Shown: piece by piece, positions 22,003-24,428 of the stretch
Numbering within the stretch: the stretch's first letter is position 1
How the letters are laid out: each line of letters opens with the position of its first letter
Origin: Methanobacteriota archaeon
GTDB taxonomy: Archaea > JACRDV01
Assembly (NCBI GenBank): GCA_024860865.1
Contig: JACRDV010000082.1
Location: 1 to 24,428, forward strand
Direction of reading: 5' to 3'
Length of the DNA: 24,428 nucleotides
The notes under the pieces: model-generated
Told to the model about the DNA's origin: nothing
Databases searched by the model: none
The model's input: only the letters and a program-made list of their open reading frames with translations
Position numbers and translations under genes: made by a program

Positions 22003-22926
22003 ATGATAGCTGATAATTTTGGAAGGCCTCTAACTGGCTTGAGAATTTCAGTTACTCAGCGTTGCAACTTAAACTGTATTTATTGCCATAAAGAAGGGGA
22101 AGGGGAAAGCCAACTTGAGATGGAGCCAGAGGAAATAGCCAGAATCATAAAAATTGCAACTCATTTTGGTGTTAAAAAAGTAAAAATTACGGGTGGAGAG
22201 CCATTAATCCGAGATGATATAGTTAATATTATAGATAGATTAGCTAAACTTGATGGAATCAAAGATTTATCGATTACAACGAATGCAACATTACTTAAAG
22301 AAAAGGCAAAAGAACTGGCAAATGCTGGATTAGATAGAGTTAATGTGAGTTTAGACACGCTCAATCCAAAAATATTTTCTTTCATAACTAAATCTGATTT
22401 TCTTAATACAGTGAAAGAAGGAATAGCTGAAGCAATAGCACAAAAAATGCTGGTCAAAATTAACATGGTAGTTATGCGCGGCATTAATGATGCTGAAGTT
22501 TCAGCTATGCTTGAATACGCTAAAAATATTAATGCAACACTTCAATTGATTGAGTTATTGCGCACATCTTCTAATCAAGAGTTTTTTGATAGGTATCATA
22601 ATGATATGACTCAAATTGAAAAAATACTCGAAATTGAAGCAACTGATGTTCTTACAAGAAGATTTATGCATAATAGATTGGTTTATATTTTAGACGGAGT
22701 TAAAGCTGAGATAGTTAGACCGATGGACAATTCAGAATTTTGTTATCATTGTACAAGGATGAGAATAACTTCGGATGGGAAGTTTAAACCTTGTTTAATG
22801 AGAAATGACAATTTAATTGATTTCTTAACTCCGATGAGAGCTGGAGCAACAGATGATCAGCTCAAAGAACTGTTTAGGCAAGCAGTCATGCTAAGGGAAC
22901 CGTTTTACAAAAAGCCTAAGGAATAG
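22003..22926 (+). CDS. moaA: MoaA, GTP 3',8-cyclase
   Basis: Radical-SAM enzyme for the first step of pterin cofactor synthesis, converting GTP to 3',8-cyclo-GTP. It has 307 residues. The SAM cluster motif is QRCNLNCIYCH (Cys21, Cys25, Cys28), followed by KITGGEPLIRDD. The second [4Fe-4S] cluster that binds GTP uses FCYHCTRMR and KPCLM, with the right C-x2-C-x13-C spacing. The C-terminus is FYKKPKE, so the terminal Gly-Gly that inserts into the active site in bacterial MoaA is missing. It is 2 nt before moeA. MoaC is not in the window. Confidence 0.95.
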   Translation: MIADNFGRPLTGLRISVTQRCNLNCIYCHKEGEGESQLEMEPEEIARIIKIATHFGVKKVKITGGEPLIRDDIVNIIDRLAKLDGIKDLSITTNATLLKEKAKELANAGLDRVNVSLDTLNPKIFSFITKSDFLNTVKEGIAEAIAQKMLVKINMVVMRGINDAEVSAMLEYAKNINATLQLIELLRTSSNQEFFDRYHNDMTQIEKILEIEATDVLTRRFMHNRLVYILDGVKAEIVRPMDNSEFCYHCTRMRITSDGKFKPCLMRNDNLIDFLTPMRAGATDDQLKELFRQAVMLREPFYKKPKE

Positions 22927-22928
22927 CA

Positions 22929-24188
22929 ATGGCATCAGTTAGAATGCGAGGTTTCCTCGGAACAACTAGTTTCCTAGAAGCAAGGAAGAAATTTTTTGAT
23001 GCCGCTAATCCTAAAGTGTCTGAGTCTGAAAAAATTTCAATTTATGGGGCTCTTGGAAGAGTTTTGGCTGAAGATGTTATTGCTGAAGATGATGTTCCCA
23101 ATTTTGATAGAGCAGCAATGGATGGGTTTGCAGTTAGAGCAAGCGATACTTTTGGGGCCTCTCAAACCAATCCAATTATATTTGAAGTTATAGGCCAAGT
23201 GCAGATTGGCAGTATTTTTGATGTAAAAATTGGAAAAAATCAAGCAGCTTCTATCGTTACTGGAGCTACATTACCTGAAGGTGCTGATGCAGTAGTTATG
23301 CTCGAGTACACTAGAAGGTTAAGAGAAAACGAAATTGAAATTATCACTTCAATTACTCCTGGAGAAAATGTATCTAAAAGAGGCGAAGACATCAAAAAGG
23401 GAGAGATCATCCTCAGGAAAGGAGCAATTCTTAAACCTCAAGATATTGGAGTCATAGCTTCTCTTAATCGGACATTGGTTGAAGTGGTAAGAAAGCCCAT
23501 AGTTGCAGTCATGACAACTGGAAATGAATTAGTTGAACCTGGAGAAACTATCCAACCTGGAAAGATAATTGATACAGATAGAATAGTTCTTCTCAATATG
23601 GTGCTTGAAGCTGGTGGAATACCTTTAGATTTAGGAAGAGCGCAGGATAATCTTGAAGAAATTAAATCGAAACTAAAAATTGGTGCAGAAAAGGCTGACA
23701 TAGTGGTGATTACTGGCGGCACATCAGTGGGCATAAGAGACTACGTTCATGAGGCAATTGAAAGTCTAGGAAAACTAATTGTTCATGGTATAGCAATGAG
23801 GCCTGCAAAGCCAACTGGGCTTGGAATTATTGGTGGAAAACCAGTAGTTTCTTTATCAGGTTACCCGGTTGCTGCAATGGTGGGATTTGATCAATTTGTA
23901 AAACCATTAATTGAAAAAATGTCGGGAAAATGCGAAGAACTTAAGCCAATTATAAGGGCGCAATCTACTAGGAGGATAGCATCATCTCCAGGTGTGAGAG
24001 AATTTATAAGAGTTATTGTATTCGAGAAAGATGGAAAACTTTTTTTTGAACCGTTAAAAATTCGTGGCTCTGGGATTCTTTCTTCTATGGTAAAGGCAAA
24101 TGGTTTGGTAATAATACCTGAAAACAAAGAAGGTATAGAAGCTGGGGAAGAAGTTGAAATTACTTTATTCAAACCAATCGTGAAGTGA
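22929..24188 (+). CDS. moeA: MoeA, molybdopterin molybdenumtransferase
   Basis: Inserts molybdate or tungstate into adenylated molybdopterin. The 419 residues show the MoeA domain order: an N-terminal domain with VPNFDRAAMDGFAVRA, a beta-rich insert with VTGATLPEGADAVVMLE, the MogA-like domain with VAVMTTGNELVEPGE and VVITGGTSVGIRDY, then RPAKPTGLG and SLSGYPVAA, and a C-terminal beta domain. Length is normal, with no extra periplasmic-binding domain. ATG 22929 follows CTAAGGAATAG, which holds the moaA stop. With an AOR nearby, the metal inserted may be tungsten. Confidence 0.95.
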   Translation: MASVRMRGFLGTTSFLEARKKFFDAANPKVSESEKISIYGALGRVLAEDVIAEDDVPNFDRAAMDGFAVRASDTFGASQTNPIIFEVIGQVQIGSIFDVKIGKNQAASIVTGATLPEGADAVVMLEYTRRLRENEIEIITSITPGENVSKRGEDIKKGEIILRKGAILKPQDIGVIASLNRTLVEVVRKPIVAVMTTGNELVEPGETIQPGKIIDTDRIVLLNMVLEAGGIPLDLGRAQDNLEEIKSKLKIGAEKADIVVITGGTSVGIRDYVHEAIESLGKLIVHGIAMRPAKPTGLGIIGGKPVVSLSGYPVAAMVGFDQFVKPLIEKMSGKCEELKPIIRAQSTRRIASSPGVREFIRVIVFEKDGKLFFEPLKIRGSGILSSMVKANGLVIIPENKEGIEAGEEVEITLFKPIVK

Positions 24189-24275
24189 ATGGGTAAAAAA
24201 TTTTTCCTACAAGTTCTATCATCAAACTTTTCAAGCAATTAATTTTGCTCCAATCTAAAGTAAAATTTAAAAAAA

Positions 24276-24322
24276 TTCGCTTTAACTCCCAAATAGGAAA
24301 GTTAAGCGAACAAAAAGTTCGC
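24276..24322. repeat. Two overlapping, mutually exclusive inverted repeats
   Basis: TTCGCTTTAACT (24276-24287) pairs with AGTTAAGCGAA (24300-24310) with one bulged T. The overlapping GCGAAC (24306-24311) pairs with GTTCGC (24317-24322) across an AAAAA loop. The shared GCGAA arm can join only one stem at a time. They lie between moeA and the next gene, upstream of its TATA box. Confidence 0.55.
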
Positions 24323-24369
24323 AAAATACTCGTTATATGAAATCGTGGACTTCGGGCGTAAAAATGATG

Positions 24370-24379
24370 AAATATAAAA
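24370..24379 (+). promoter_or_regulatory. TATA box of the last gene
   Basis: AAATATAAAA, about 43 nt before ATG 24418. The expected start near 24400 would leave a very short leader holding GAAGGAGGT. Confidence 0.4.
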
Positions 24380-24417
24380 AGTCGAAATCTATACCTAAAT
24401 AGAAGGAGGTAAAACTA

Positions 24418-24428
24418 TGGAAAACACA
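24418..24428 (+). CDS. Start of a gene cut by the window end
   Basis: ATG 24418 opens M-E-N-T before the window ends. The perfect Shine-Dalgarno AAGGAGGT (24403-24410), 7 nt upstream, shows it is a true and probably highly translated start. Nothing can be said of the product. Confidence 0.6.

Noticed and set aside
1-24428. CRISPR array, insertion sequence or provirus
   Set aside because: No regularly spaced repeats, transposase, integrase or structural phage gene is visible; the only mobile element is the intein.

Overview
Archaeal chromosomal DNA, strongly A+T-rich. Archaeal hallmarks are PCNA, two-subunit primase (PriS/PriL), GINS, TFS, L44e, S27e, aIF2-alpha, Nop10, a PAC2 protein, geranylgeranyl reductase, EndoQ, and TATA boxes about 25-28 nt ahead of leaderless ATGs. 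Gene content and order (TFS, OB-fold protein, PCNA, PriL, PriS, Gins51, L44e, S27e, aIF2-alpha, Nop10, PAC2), together with a tungsten-type AOR cluster, suggest a TACK-group archaeon, most like Bathyarchaeia. That lineage call is inference; Archaea itself is secure. No rRNA, tRNA, CRISPR array or insertion sequence was seen.

Layout. (1) 1-1276: a DUF99 (endonuclease V-related) gene and a signal peptidase. (2) 1277-3912: an accessory island with long A+T-rich spacers, two unrecognised small proteins with very strong ribosome-binding sites, and between them a 450-residue papain/C39-like cysteine peptidase. (3) 3986-11238: an information-processing block on the + strand with a Nudix hydrolase, TFS, an OB-fold protein, PCNA, PriL, PriS and Gins51 (the last three overlapping), then L44e, S27e, aIF2-alpha, Nop10 and a PAC2 chaperone. 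(4) 11253-13625 on the - strand: endonuclease Q interrupted by a 368-residue intein with a LAGLIDADG-type endonuclease domain; its C-terminus is a PCNA-binding (PIP) box. (5) 14056-15431: a 2[4Fe-4S] ferredoxin directly coupled to geranylgeranyl reductase, probably for membrane-lipid saturation. (6) 15625-24188: pterin-cofactor and oxidoreductase genes. An E1-like MoeB/ThiF gene has an in-frame TAA in its adenylation domain; it is followed by an iron-sulfur protein, MoaD and AOR, then a DUF5678 protein overlapping a retropepsin-like protease, a TauE/SafE transporter, MobB, MoaA and MoeA. (7) 24189-24428: inverted repeats, a promoter, and the start of a gene with a perfect Shine-Dalgarno.

The main themes are replication coupled to translation genes, repair of deaminated bases (EndoQ with PIP box, DUF99), lipid reduction, and synthesis of a molybdo/tungstopterin enzyme. 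The most unusual items are the intein at the conserved GLS|SDP junction of EndoQ, the nonsense codon in the MoeB-like gene, the cysteine-peptidase island, and a 25-nt perfect palindrome in front of the TauE gene.
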